A stretch of DNA of 64,000 nucleotides from Pelotomaculum schinkii (GTDB taxonomy: Bacteria; Bacillota; Desulfotomaculia; Desulfotomaculales; Pelotomaculaceae), in NCBI RefSeq assembly GCF_004369205.1, contig NZ_QFGA01000001.1, forward strand, positions 930,001 to 994,000, read 5' to 3'. The position numbers and the translations under genes were made by a program. The notes below the pieces were generated by a model. It made no database searches, had not been told where the DNA came from, and worked only from the letters and a program-made list of their open reading frames with translations. Below, in pieces: positions 38,114 through 46,987 of the stretch (the stretch's first letter is position 1; each line of letters starts with the position of its first letter).

Positions 38114-38371
38114 CTATTTCTTACCTATTGAATGCTGAATTTCATCTATTTTCTGGGCCATGGAAATACAAATCTGCTTGATTTCACCCAGTTGCCTGGC
38201 GCTGCTCTGCTCCGCCACGGCAATGCTGGAAAGTTTCTCGTCCTCATACTTGGTTAAATCAGTGTAATGCTGGCGTTCAATCTGCGAAAGGGTCCCGGCC
38301 ACGGTCTGAATCCGGTTCAAATCAGAGTGAAAAGACGCAAGTGTTTCAGCAAGGTTTGGCAGGTTTGCCAA
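38114..38371 (-). CDS. Small coiled-coil protein coupled to the flavoprotein
   Basis: About 85 residues, mostly one long amphipathic helix pair (LAETLASFHSDLNRIQTVAGTL and QSSARQLGEIKQICISMAQKI by pattern), soluble, one Cys. TTG 38371 is chosen because GGAGGT lies 7 nt upstream; the longer frame to 38434 lacks a site and holds GGAGG inside it. It ends 3 nt before the flavoprotein ATG, so it is probably a partner or regulator. No family is recognised. Confidence 0.6.
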   Translation of the reverse strand: MANLPNLAETLASFHSDLNRIQTVAGTLSQIERQHYTDLTKYEDEKLSSIAVAEQSSARQLGEIKQICISMAQKIDEIQHSIGKK

Positions 38372-38455
38372 ATTAAAGACCTCCTTTTTAGCATTTGTTA
38401 CATTATCCTCTCCATTACCCGGGAACTCATACAATAAATTAAGGATTTATGGCCT

Positions 38456-38505
38456 AAAATAACAACACAACCGGCTACAGACGTCGCCGGTTGTGTTGTT
38501 ATTTT
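38456..38505. terminator. Very strong bidirectional hairpin
   Basis: A perfect 20-bp stem (38456-38475 with 38486-38505) around a 10-nt loop, A-run on one side and T-run on the other. It insulates the divergent genes. Confidence 0.7.
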
Positions 38506-38916
38506 ATAGGCAGTTTAAAGTCTTGCCCGGGACTCAGTTCGGCACCCTCCTTTGCAGTGGGCAACCTCTCTAAGCATCCATTGTCTTCTCAGCAACTTAC
38601 ACACCACCCTTCGTAGAAATTTTGTTTAGACCAGTCGATAAATTTGCATGGCTGCTCTTGAAAGCTTCTAAGCCGCTTGCTATATTCTACGAAATTAAGA
38701 TTACGAAAATATATCGAAAGTATCACAAAATTATTACGAAAACTTTGTAAAAATTTCCTGGCTACACTGCCAGGTAGCATTATTTAAAGACAGATAAATA
38801 TCAGAATATTTATAAATTTATTTATCAACCCAATTTCGAATTCTGGTAATTTTTAATATTATATTTAGTAAGAGCAGTTGGGTTCCGATTGATATTATTG
38901 AAAAGAGGGTGGTAAG
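38506..38916. other. Intergenic region before the GNAT-like gene
   Basis: No supported gene. A 63-codon minus-strand frame (38589-38780) lacks a ribosome site. AT-rich sequence at 38790-38880 precedes the GNAT gene; its ribosome site agagggtgg is near 38903. Confidence 0.35.
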
Positions 38917-39303
38917 ATGCAGCCGCTCTATAAAATATTTGAATATAATTTTTTATACGGAGCAAGACTTGCCACTGCTTATGAACTGGGACAGGGTGTT
39001 AAAATAATTGGTTTTGAAGAGCGGGACAGCTTTGAGGTCAGAGTATTGTCCATCGGCAAAAATCCAAAGAGAACAGGTCTTGGGAAAAAAGCCTTGCAGT
39101 TCCTGCGTTCGAAATTCAATAAAATCACGGTTTCTGAAATTTATGAGGGAGCGCTCCCTTTCTGGCTTAAGATGATGGAATGCGGTTTGGTTGATGAACT
39201 GCTGTCAATTAAGGATGGAAGCTCTATATACCGGTTGGTTGAGACAAACATTGACAGGATGCAGGACGATTCAAATAATGGCCTGCTTGTTCATGAAATA
39301 TGA
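38917..39303 (+). CDS. GNAT-like N-acetyltransferase-fold protein
   Basis: The 128-residue protein has FEVRVLSIGKNPKRTGLGKKALQFL, resembling strand beta-4 and the acetyl-CoA pyrophosphate loop (R/Q-x-x-G-x-G) of GNAT enzymes, followed by a short C-terminal half. It is slightly shorter than usual (about 140-170). It ends 105 nt before a probable spore-surface gene on the same strand and may be co-expressed. Substrate unknown. Confidence 0.6.
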   Translation: MQPLYKIFEYNFLYGARLATAYELGQGVKIIGFEERDSFEVRVLSIGKNPKRTGLGKKALQFLRSKFNKITVSEIYEGALPFWLKMMECGLVDELLSIKDGSSIYRLVETNIDRMQDDSNNGLLVHEI

Positions 39304-39407
39304 AGAAACTAAAAAGTAACCTGAACCAAAATAATAATTTCCAATATGTAACAAACGCAACACTATCCACATACACTAAAAAAAAGAAAATATTGGGAGG
39401 CTTTTTT

Positions 39408-39998
39408 GTGAGTGAAAATATTGTTGCTGAAGGTTTACCAACTTTTGAAACCGTCTGTATCGAAGTGCCCAAGGTCTATGATTTTTGTTTTGAGGCTGAC
39501 CGGCGTGAAAACATCTGCACACCATTAGGTACCTGTATGCCGTCGGAAGGGGCAACGGTCAACTGCATTATCACCTCCGCCACCTGTACCGAGGTAAGCC
39601 GGACCACGCCGGATGCTACGGGGCGGGCCAACGTGACTTTCGCCATTGTGGTTACCTACACTCTTGAGGTACTCTGTCCTAACGGAGAGGTCGATTGCAG
39701 GTTTGAGGATCTGATGTTCACCTTTACGAAAACGATAGTTCTCTGTGCGCCGGAAGGGACCTTTACCAACTGTGAAATCGTTAGCTCCGCATGTGTCTGC
39801 CTGATTCTCGGCGAACAAATCTGCTGCAACTTCGACCTCTGTATCATCGTCCAATCCCTGGCCATAGTCAAATTACTCGTCCCGAGCTTTGGTTTCTGCA
39901 CTCCGGCAATGTGCGAACAGGTTTCACCCGAACCCCCGTTTGTCTGCCCGCCGACCTTATTCCCACCACAGTGCACACCCGTAACGGGAAGCAGGTAA
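39408..39998 (+). CDS. Cysteine-rich probable spore coat/exosporium protein
   Basis: The 196-residue protein has about 22 cysteines arranged in short beta-strand-like units (ETVCIEVPKVYDFCFEA, VNCIITSATCTEV, NCEIVSSACVCL, CCNFDLC) and a Pro/Cys-rich end. The opening with VPKVYDFC recalls SPOCS-like surface proteins. No signal peptide. GTG start 39408 has gggagg 7 nt upstream. It is probably cross-linked by disulfides in a spore layer (inference), like the protein at 35462. Confidence 0.65.
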   Translation: MSENIVAEGLPTFETVCIEVPKVYDFCFEADRRENICTPLGTCMPSEGATVNCIITSATCTEVSRTTPDATGRANVTFAIVVTYTLEVLCPNGEVDCRFEDLMFTFTKTIVLCAPEGTFTNCEIVSSACVCLILGEQICCNFDLCIIVQSLAIVKLLVPSFGFCTPAMCEQVSPEPPFVCPPTLFPPQCTPVTGSR

Positions 39999-40005
39999 GA
40001 TATTT

Positions 40006-40037
40006 GGAAGGGTGGTTGAGCCACCCTTCCTTTTTTT
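40006..40037 (+). terminator. Terminator of the Cys-rich gene
   Basis: Perfect 10-bp stem GGAAGGGTGG/CCACCCTTCC, 5-nt loop, seven T. It lies 7 nt after the stop. Confidence 0.95.
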
Positions 40038-40059
40038 CCAGCGCTAATGTGTAAATACA

Positions 40060-41169
40060 TTATAAATCAGTTCCCTTGTTCTTGCTCCCCAATCCCCGGG
40101 CCATCGCTAGCACCAGCAGCAAAAGAGGGATCCCCGCCTCAAAGGTCAGGGCGTAAAAAGGCCAGACATCCGATACAAATGCAGCAGTTACGGTAACATC
40201 CTGGTACATGTGCAGAGATCCTGCCACCACAACCGCCCCTACCGGCAGCACCAGCGGGCGGTAATCTTCAAGCCCCAGGCACTGAGCGGCGCCCAGAACT
40301 GCAGCGTAGCGCAAAATACACACTTTAATAATACCTCCGGCTATCCAAATAACGACTGGAATTGCTTCCAACCGCTCCAGGAAATTGGCGATGGAGATAA
40401 GTCTGACCGCGCTATATATAGGGTAAAAAAATGAAGCGGTCAGGTCGGGTCCGAAAATAGCCAAAGGATACACCACATTTAAAGTCATTATAAAACCGCT
40501 CACCAGCGTAGCCAGGAATGCCACCCGCAACGCCCTACCCGGTTTGTTCAGATAGGGGATGATCACGGCCAGGACGATAACTTCACCCAACCAAGCAATT
40601 TGGGCAGCGGAGCCCTTCATGATAGTAGCCACCCCGTCATCAAAAACCGGGAGCAGTCTCGTTGACTCCATGTCCTTAAAGGCAAGCAAAGCCAAGAACG
40701 TCATTGAGAACAAGAAAAACGGCAGGAACAGCCCGTTGAACCGGCTTATTACTTCCAGTCCGTTGCGGGTGATGTAGGCTATCATGACCGCCGCCACTAC
40801 ATCGTTAACAACCATGGGTGTACCGGGCAATACTGAAGAAAGCATAAAGTTTCCGAATTCCGAAAATACAAGGATCTCAATGTGAATAAGCCACAAAACA
40901 AAAAGGAACGCGATTATTTTGCCAGGCACTTTACCTAATACCAGTTCCGGAATTTCAAAAATGGTTTTCCCCGGAAAACGCAAAATTAGCCTCACGATCA
41001 TCCAGGCTATGAGCAGCGCCGCCAGTGTGGCGAAGATTACGGAAAGCCAGGCGTCCTGCCTGGCCGCATTGACCGCAACGACCGGAGCATAAACACCTGC
41101 TGTTGCAACGACAAGGGTAATCATCAGCCAAATAGCCTGCCGGCTGTTGATTTTGCCGGATTCAAGCAT
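40060..41169 (-). CDS. Spore germination receptor B subunit, second copy
   Basis: The 369-residue GerAB/APC-superfamily protein has ten predicted helices. Its start INSRQAIWLMITLVVATAGVY parallels that of the B subunit at 42790 (ISSRQAVFLMITMIFATVIL), and both end in ALTFEAGIPLLLLVLAMARG-like sequence. B subunits bind the germinant in the spore inner membrane. It is the last gene of the operon. A second B in one operon may allow two germinant specificities with a shared A and C. Confidence 0.92.
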   Translation of the reverse strand: MLESGKINSRQAIWLMITLVVATAGVYAPVVAVNAARQDAWLSVIFATLAALLIAWMIVRLILRFPGKTIFEIPELVLGKVPGKIIAFLFVLWLIHIEILVFSEFGNFMLSSVLPGTPMVVNDVVAAVMIAYITRNGLEVISRFNGLFLPFFLFSMTFLALLAFKDMESTRLLPVFDDGVATIMKGSAAQIAWLGEVIVLAVIIPYLNKPGRALRVAFLATLVSGFIMTLNVVYPLAIFGPDLTASFFYPIYSAVRLISIANFLERLEAIPVVIWIAGGIIKVCILRYAAVLGAAQCLGLEDYRPLVLPVGAVVVAGSLHMYQDVTVTAAFVSDVWPFYALTFEAGIPLLLLVLAMARGLGSKNKGTDL

Positions 41170-41188
41170 GACATTTCTCCTATTTTCA

Positions 41189-41413
41189 TTATTTCAGCCA
41201 CTCCGAAAGGGGCTTATATAACGCTTCAATTGCATCGGTCGGGTTGGGCGCCTCTAAACCCAGCACCTGGGACAGCGCCAGAGCGAAGCCCAAAAGCAGG
41301 AAGAAAGAAAAAGCCGCCAGTTCCCGCCACGCCTTCTTTTTGACCAGACCCGGCACTTCCAGCGCAATCATGATCAGAAACGCCAAAACCAATAATACGA
41401 CATAACCGAGCAT
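41189..41413 (-). CDS. Germination receptor D-subunit-like small membrane protein
   Basis: The 74-residue protein has two hydrophobic helices (about 2-22 and 34-52) joined by LVKKKAWRELAA. Size, topology and place in a gerA-type operon fit the D subunits known in Bacillus, which modulate receptor activity. A decayed duplicate follows at 41427-41597. It is 19 nt upstream of the second B subunit. Confidence 0.75.
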   Translation of the reverse strand: MLGYVVLLVLAFLIMIALEVPGLVKKKAWRELAAFSFFLLLGFALALSQVLGLEAPNPTDAIEALYKPLSEWLK

Positions 41414-41426
41414 ATCTAGTCCCTCC

Positions 41427-41597
41427 GTTTAAGCCCAGCGGTCCTTTAAAATCTTTCCAGTTCCCAACACCTCTAAACCCAATACCTGGGGAAAGGCCAG
41501 GGCGCAGTCCAAAAGCAGGAAGAAAGAAAAAACCGCCGGTTACCGCCACTCCTTCTTTTTAACCACCCCCGGCACTTCCAACGCAATGATTAAGGCC
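41427..41597 (-). pseudogene. Decayed tandem copy of the D-subunit gene
   Basis: Translation reads LIIALEVPGVVKKKEW, then a TAA, then PAVFSFFLLLDCALAF and QVLGLEV, aligning with the intact D gene at 41189. The N-terminus and a start codon are missing. It lies directly after the gerAC stop. Confidence 0.85.
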
Positions 41598-41599
41598 GG

Positions 41600-42793
41600 C
41601 TATTTCTTTACAGAAGCTGGCTTACTCAGCAGGCCGGTACGCCGCAGGTGAGCCTCCACAGAGATGTTGACCTGTGCCTTGGCAAAAGCATCGTTCCATT
41701 GGTACTTTAATTCTTTCCAGTCCTTTTTGTACTTGCGGTGGAAGGCTTCCCCGAATTTGAAGATATCCACCCCGTATTCCCCCTGGGCTTTTTCCAGGGT
41801 AGCCGAACATTTTCTAAATACATCCCCGGCCGCCGCCGTCTCGATTTCTTCAACCTTGTCCGGTGTTGTTAGCTCCTCGCTGGACTGCTGCTCTAAAAGC
41901 TCCCCTTCAAAGGTCATGGTAACATTAAAACTGATGTTTTCCCCGTCATACTCCGGCTCCACCCTGGTCTTAGCGCGGGCAACATTGATCGAGATCAGTT
42001 TGTCCGGCTGGCCGGGTGAGGGAACAGTAATAATGCCCTTATTTATTTCACCCCGCAGCCACAAAAGGCCCCTGGTTTCAGAAGTGTCCAGCCACCCCAC
42101 CAGGTATTCATCTTTGAAAACCCCCGTGCCGGTAATAACCACCTCTTCGTGCTGCTTCTTATCTTCCATACCTGACCCCTGGGGTTCTCCCAATTTTTGC
42201 AGTTCCACCCCTGGTAAGGCGGGGTTGGTTCCCCGGGAAGCCAGCGCCATGGCAAAGTCCTTTAACATCACAGAAAAGCCGGCTTTGTTCCTGGCAAGAA
42301 AACCAATTGACTGGGCCGAGGTTTTTTCCAGCTCCGAGTGGCTCTCCAGGAGTTTCTTGGCCTCCCCCCTGGTTACCAGCACCCAGGTGGTTTCCCGTGG
42401 CAGGGGATCGCGCATAAAGAAATCGATATAATCGCGCACCCCCGCTTTAGCCGCTTCTTCCCCCAACACCAGGATGATGTCATGCGCCCAGTAAATGCGG
42501 CGGGATATTTTCAGGGCCAGATTCCGTTCGGCTTCGAAGATGGTGTCGCCCGTCTCGGATAACACCCAGGTAATGTTCTGCCTTTCTGCGGTCCCGGCGC
42601 CAGTTTCGGCTCCGCCGCCAAAGGCGCCAGGCCTGGCCAACTGCAGGGTGAGCCGGATCCTGTTGTCCGGCGTGCGGTCCACCCCGGCTCCCATGACAAT
42701 GGCCAGTTCGGACATCTCCCGGCGGCTCCAGCAGCCGCTTAAGCACACCAGGGTCAGCAGGATCAATAACAGGGAAACGGCCTTTCTGGTCAT
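41600..42793 (-). CDS. gerAC: Spore germination receptor C subunit, lipoprotein
   Basis: The 397-residue Ger(x)C protein has the lipobox LSGC (about 18-21) followed by WSRREMSELAIVMGAGVDR, the family opening. Three domains follow, ending with KKDWKELKYQWNDAFA. It is anchored by lipid to the outer face of the spore inner membrane, with A and B subunits. It overlaps gerAB by 4 nt. Length is normal. Confidence 0.94.
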   Translation of the reverse strand: MTRKAVSLLLILLTLVCLSGCWSRREMSELAIVMGAGVDRTPDNRIRLTLQLARPGAFGGGAETGAGTAERQNITWVLSETGDTIFEAERNLALKISRRIYWAHDIILVLGEEAAKAGVRDYIDFFMRDPLPRETTWVLVTRGEAKKLLESHSELEKTSAQSIGFLARNKAGFSVMLKDFAMALASRGTNPALPGVELQKLGEPQGSGMEDKKQHEEVVITGTGVFKDEYLVGWLDTSETRGLLWLRGEINKGIITVPSPGQPDKLISINVARAKTRVEPEYDGENISFNVTMTFEGELLEQQSSEELTTPDKVEEIETAAAGDVFRKCSATLEKAQGEYGVDIFKFGEAFHRKYKKDWKELKYQWNDAFAKAQVNISVEAHLRRTGLLSKPASVKK

Positions 42794-43896
42794 CCAAGCT
42801 TCTCCCCCTTCCCCCTGGCCAGGGCTGCAAGCAGCAGCAACAGCGGTATGGCTGCTTCGAAAGTGAGGGCAAAAAAAGGAAATACCTGAGCCACAAAGTG
42901 CTGCAAGTGAATCGCGCTGGGGTGATCCAGGATGGACATGGCCATCAGTACCCCCCCTACAGGAAGCACCAGCGGGCGATAGTCTTTTAGCTCCAGCACC
43001 TGGGATATGCCCAGCGCAGCTGCCCAGTAAAATATGGAGATCTTCACAAAACCAGCGGTAACCCAGGCTGTCATTGCCAATGCCTCCAACCGCCCGAGGA
43101 AATTGGCGACATTTACCATCCGGTACTTGTTTAGACCTGGAAATACCATTGCGTCGATGAGGTCCGGTCCAAAAATGGCTATGGCATTAGACACAACCAA
43201 CATAAAAATAACGCCACTGACCAAAACGGCCGTCACCGCCGCCTGGTGGGACTCCCGCGGCTTGCTGAGATAGGGGATTACCAAAGCGATTGCAACAATC
43301 TGGCCGAACCAGGCTAAAGGGACCATCGCTCCCTTAAAAATACTCATCGCGTCAACATCTGCAACAGGAAGCAGTCTTTGTATATCGGTTTCCCTACTTA
43401 CTAAAATAGAGGTAATAATTATTAACCCCATGATTAAGGGAAAAAAGATTTCATTGGCCCGGGTAAAGACTTCCAGGCCGTTTCTGACTGTATAGGCGGC
43501 AATAGCCACAGCCACAAGGTTAAAAACAATAAGAGGGGTTGCCATCCTAAAAGCAGTTACTAGAAATTCGCCGTATTCCCTGATTACCCCCGCGTTAATA
43601 TCCAGGAACCACATGATATATAAAAAGCCCACCAGCTTACCCGGCCACCTGCCCAGGATTTCAGCGGGATATTCAAATATGGTCCGGTCCGGGAAACGCA
43701 AACCCAGGCTTGTCACCAGACGCGCGATGAAAAGCCCGGCCACGATGGCCAGACCAATTGAAATCCAGGCGTCCTGCCGGGCGTGTTTGACGGTGATGGC
43801 CGGAACAGAGAGAATAACCGTGGCAAAGATCATAGTGATCATCAAAAATACGGCCTGTCTACTGCTGATTTTACCCTCTTCCAGTATTTCCCTCAC
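42790..43896 (-). CDS. gerAB: Spore germination receptor B subunit
   Basis: The 368-residue GerAB-family membrane protein has about ten helices and belongs to the APC transporter fold. It binds a small germinant (amino acid or other) in the spore inner membrane. It overlaps gerAA by 26 nt and gerAC by 4 nt. It is related to the second B subunit at 40060 but clearly diverged, so the duplication is not recent. Confidence 0.94.
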   Translation of the reverse strand: MREILEEGKISSRQAVFLMITMIFATVILSVPAITVKHARQDAWISIGLAIVAGLFIARLVTSLGLRFPDRTIFEYPAEILGRWPGKLVGFLYIMWFLDINAGVIREYGEFLVTAFRMATPLIVFNLVAVAIAAYTVRNGLEVFTRANEIFFPLIMGLIIITSILVSRETDIQRLLPVADVDAMSIFKGAMVPLAWFGQIVAIALVIPYLSKPRESHQAAVTAVLVSGVIFMLVVSNAIAIFGPDLIDAMVFPGLNKYRMVNVANFLGRLEALAMTAWVTAGFVKISIFYWAAALGISQVLELKDYRPLVLPVGGVLMAMSILDHPSAIHLQHFVAQVFPFFALTFEAAIPLLLLLAALARGKGEKLG

Positions 43897-45538
43897 CGCC
43901 TTTCTTCCCGGTCCGGGTTTCCGGCGGGACGGGTTCTTGGCCCGGTTCCTGCCTCTTTAAGTTTTTCCACCCGATTAACCTGGGTCGGGTGAACATGGCC
44001 CACCAGGGCGCCCGGACGACCAGGTCTTTCATATCCCCAAGACTCATCGGGGCTATTGGCGACAGGTAAGGTGTCCCGAAGGAACGCAGGGCGCACAGGT
44101 GCACCACAATGATGATCAAGACGGAAATCAGCCCATACAGCCCCAGGGTGGCCGACAGGACTATCATCGGGAAACGCAGCAACCGGATGGCAAAACTTGC
44201 CGAATAAAAATATACAAAGGAAGAGATTCCGGTAAAGGCTACCACAATCACTGTGGCCGGAGCCACCAGACCGGCCTGCACGGCGGCCTCCCCGACAATC
44301 AAGGCGCCTACAATACTGACCGCCTGGCCCACCTGCCGGGGCAGCCTGATCCCGGCTTCCCTTAATATTTCAAAGGTGAGCTCCATCAGCAGTGTTTCCA
44401 CGAAAGCCGGAAAAGGAACCGCCTCCCGCTGGGCGGCCAGGCTCAACAGGAGCGCGGTGGGCAGCATCTCCTGGTGAAAGGTGATAATGGCAATATAAAA
44501 GGATGGCATTACCAGGGACAGGAACATCGACAGAAAACGGACTATTCTTACAGCCGTCGCGATTTGGAACCGCTCGTAGTAATCCTCCGCTGCATGCAAA
44601 AATTCAACAAACACTGTAGGAACGGTAAGAACTATAGGTGTCCCGTCCACCATAATACCCACCCGGCCCTCCAGGAGCCGCGCCGCCAACCTGTCCGGTT
44701 TCTCGGTATGGTTGATTTGAGGAAAGGGGCTCCAGGTGTTGTCCTCGATCAACTCCTCGACATACCCGCTTTCCAGGACGGAGTCAAGCTCAATCCCCTG
44801 CAGCCGGCTCTTCACCTCTTCCACCAGTTTATCGTTAGCGATCCCTTTTACGTAGACCACAGCCACATCGGTCTTCGTTAGCCGGCCCAGCTGCATCATT
44901 TCGAGCTTAAGGTCGGAATTTTTGATTTTGCGGCGGAGCAGCGCCGTATTGGTCCGTAAAGTTTCCACAAAGGATTCCCGGGGTCCCCGCACAACCATCT
45001 CGTTTTCCGACTCAGAAACTGGACGGGCTTCCCCACCCCGCATCCCGTTAATAATAGCAAACGGGTGTCCTTCCACCAGGAGCACGGTATCACCGGACAG
45101 GACGGCCTCAATCACGTCTTCCAGCCTGTCCGTTTCTTTAACCTGGTGGACGCAAAGGCCCCGCTCCTTGATCAAATGGTAGGCGCTGGCTTTCGTGATG
45201 TCGGCGTCCGGCGCTGCCATGGGCGCCTCCAGGGACAGGGCGCGCATGATCTGCTCGCTGACCTGGTGTTTGTCGGCCAGTCCATCGGTGTAAATCAGGA
45301 CCAGCCGGATATCTTCCCGCTGGGCAAAGAGGAATTCCCGGTAAACGATATCGCTGCAGTTTTGAAAAATCCCCTTTATCCTCGCCAGGTTGCTTGCCAG
45401 GTCTGCATCAAGAAAAGAAGAAGCTTTATCCGGATCCGTGTTGTCTTTAGGTTTTTCTACCGGGGCTTCACCAGCGCCGCCTGTATTTTTTTTTGCAGCC
45501 AGCAGCTTAGCCCTAACCGGCCTAATCAATTTCCGCAT
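43871..45538 (-). CDS. gerAA: Spore germination receptor A subunit
   Basis: The 555-residue GerA protein has an N-terminal soluble part of about 300 residues (including DTVLLVEGHPFAIING and VYVKGIANDKLVEEVKSRL) and a C-terminal membrane part of about five helices with LLEGRVGIMVDGTPIVLTVP and APWWAMFTRP. An extra N-terminal extension (residues about 10-40) is rich in Lys, Gly, Pro and Asp. First gene of the operon. Ribosome site gagggg. The promoter must lie in the 100 nt behind ktrB. Confidence 0.94.
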   Translation of the reverse strand: MRKLIRPVRAKLLAAKKNTGGAGEAPVEKPKDNTDPDKASSFLDADLASNLARIKGIFQNCSDIVYREFLFAQREDIRLVLIYTDGLADKHQVSEQIMRALSLEAPMAAPDADITKASAYHLIKERGLCVHQVKETDRLEDVIEAVLSGDTVLLVEGHPFAIINGMRGGEARPVSESENEMVVRGPRESFVETLRTNTALLRRKIKNSDLKLEMMQLGRLTKTDVAVVYVKGIANDKLVEEVKSRLQGIELDSVLESGYVEELIEDNTWSPFPQINHTEKPDRLAARLLEGRVGIMVDGTPIVLTVPTVFVEFLHAAEDYYERFQIATAVRIVRFLSMFLSLVMPSFYIAIITFHQEMLPTALLLSLAAQREAVPFPAFVETLLMELTFEILREAGIRLPRQVGQAVSIVGALIVGEAAVQAGLVAPATVIVVAFTGISSFVYFYSASFAIRLLRFPMIVLSATLGLYGLISVLIIIVVHLCALRSFGTPYLSPIAPMSLGDMKDLVVRAPWWAMFTRPRLIGWKNLKRQEPGQEPVPPETRTGKKGGEGNTGRG

Positions 45539-45551
45539 CTTTTTCCCCTCT

Positions 45552-45597
45552 AAAAAACGAAATGACCATGGTTATTATTAACAACCATGGTCATTTC
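45552..45597 (-). terminator. ktrB terminator
   Basis: Perfect 15-bp stem (45559-45573 with 45583-45597) followed on the minus strand by six T (45552-45557). The first gerA codon is only 13 nt further on. Confidence 0.85.
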
Positions 45598-45601
45598 ATA
45601 C
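45573..45601 (-). promoter_or_regulatory. Candidate sigma-G promoter of the germination operon
   Basis: Minus-strand GTATG (45597-45601), 17 nt, AATAATA (45573-45579) fits the forespore sigma-G pattern (gnATr / cATnnTA) and lies inside the ktrB terminator hairpin. Sigma-G drives gerA-type operons in Bacillus. Confidence 0.4.
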
Positions 45602-45639
45602 ATCACAGGATTTTTTCAACCTGCTTACCCCGACAATTT

Positions 45640-46962
45640 TTAACCTATCATTATTTTACCTTCCGGATAACGTACTTGAGCTTGCTGTTGACGGAAAACC
45701 AACGCGTAACCTATGGTGATAGGTCCTAAACGTCCCAGGAACATGGTAATAATAATTATTATCCGGCCAAATTCGTTTAATTCAGTCGTTAAACCAAGGG
45801 ATAAACCCACAGTGCCTAAAGCGGAAACGACCTCAAATAATATTCTAACAAGGTCGGATTGATTTGTTAAAGAAATTAAAAAGGTCATGAGAAAGACTAC
45901 AAATATTGATAGTAATGTAATTGCCAGCGCCCTGGAAACCTCATGGGATTCAATTCTACGCTTAAATATTTCAGTATCTCTCTTGCCCCGCAATATGCTG
46001 TAAATGGCAACCCACAACAATGTAAAAGTCGCTGTTTTTATACCGCCTGCCGTAGACCCAGGTGAACCACCAATAAACATAAGGAACATGATCAATAATT
46101 GTGTGGGTAATAGCAGCGTGGTAAGGTCTATTGTATTAAACCCGGCAGTTCTTGGTGTTACAGCCTGAAAATAGGAGGCTAATAATTTATGCGATGGTGT
46201 TAATCCATGCAAAGCATGGTTATACTCCGACGCAAGTATCAATACTGTTCCCAAAACAATCAAAGCGCCTGTAGTTATAAGGACAACCCTTGAATGCAAC
46301 GATAGCTTTCTTGTTTTCTTATACGTGTATATTTCATATATGACTACAAAGCCTAACCCTCCTAAAATAAATAGGCTTGAGATAACCATATTGGCTACAC
46401 CGTCAACAGTAAATTCAGTAAGACTTTTAAAGTTACCAAACAAATCGAAACCTGCGTTATTAAAAGCAGAAATAGCATGAAAAATTCCAAACCATATGGC
46501 TTTCGTAATACCCATAATGGGTATCCAATGCAAAGCCAATATTACAGCGCCTATTATTTCAAATGAAAATGAGAAAATTAATAGATATTTAAAAATATTT
46601 ACGATTCCTTGCACAGTCAAGTTGCCTAAAGCTTGTTGCATTATTATCCTTTGTCTGAATAATATTTTCTTACCTAATAACAAGGCAAATAAAGTTGAGA
46701 AAGACATTATTCCCAAGCCGCCTATTTGTATCAGAAGCATTATTACAATCTGCCCAAAAACCGACCAGTTCGTTGCGGTGTCTACTACAACTAAGCCGGT
46801 AACGCATACTGCTGAGGTAGCGGTAAACAAAGCTGTCAACCAATCCCTGGGCATTCCTTCGTTTGATGCCCAGGGTGTAGACAGTAGTATGCTACCCAAT
46901 AGAATTACAGCCATAAAACCCAGCACCAATAATTGGGATGGTTTCAACGCCGAAATTTTCAT
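45640..46962 (-). CDS. ktrB: Potassium uptake channel subunit KtrB/TrkH
   Basis: About 440 residues with four M1-P-M2 repeats. Selectivity loops include TSAVCVTGL in the first and SAFNNAGFDLF in the second, TPRTAGFNTID in the third and SALGTVGLSLG in the fourth. ATG 46962 is chosen (GAGGTG about 10 nt upstream, homology begins here); the frame extends to 47001. It works with KtrA, encoded just upstream with a gap of 25 nt, to import K+. Confidence 0.94.
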   Translation of the reverse strand: MKISALKPSQLLVLGFMAVILLGSILLSTPWASNEGMPRDWLTALFTATSAVCVTGLVVVDTATNWSVFGQIVIMLLIQIGGLGIMSFSTLFALLLGKKILFRQRIIMQQALGNLTVQGIVNIFKYLLIFSFSFEIIGAVILALHWIPIMGITKAIWFGIFHAISAFNNAGFDLFGNFKSLTEFTVDGVANMVISSLFILGGLGFVVIYEIYTYKKTRKLSLHSRVVLITTGALIVLGTVLILASEYNHALHGLTPSHKLLASYFQAVTPRTAGFNTIDLTTLLLPTQLLIMFLMFIGGSPGSTAGGIKTATFTLLWVAIYSILRGKRDTEIFKRRIESHEVSRALAITLLSIFVVFLMTFLISLTNQSDLVRILFEVVSALGTVGLSLGLTTELNEFGRIIIIITMFLGRLGPITIGYALVFRQQQAQVRYPEGKIMIG

Positions 46963-46987
46963 TTTTGCCAAGCACCTCAAAAAATTA

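Noticed and set aside
38589-38780. 63-codon minus-strand ORF
   Set aside because: No ribosome site, promoter or family likeness.
41226-41549. 107-codon minus frame rich in Gly and Phe spanning the D-subunit genes
   Set aside because: It is an out-of-frame reading of the tandem D copies; the internal repeat in it only reflects the duplication.
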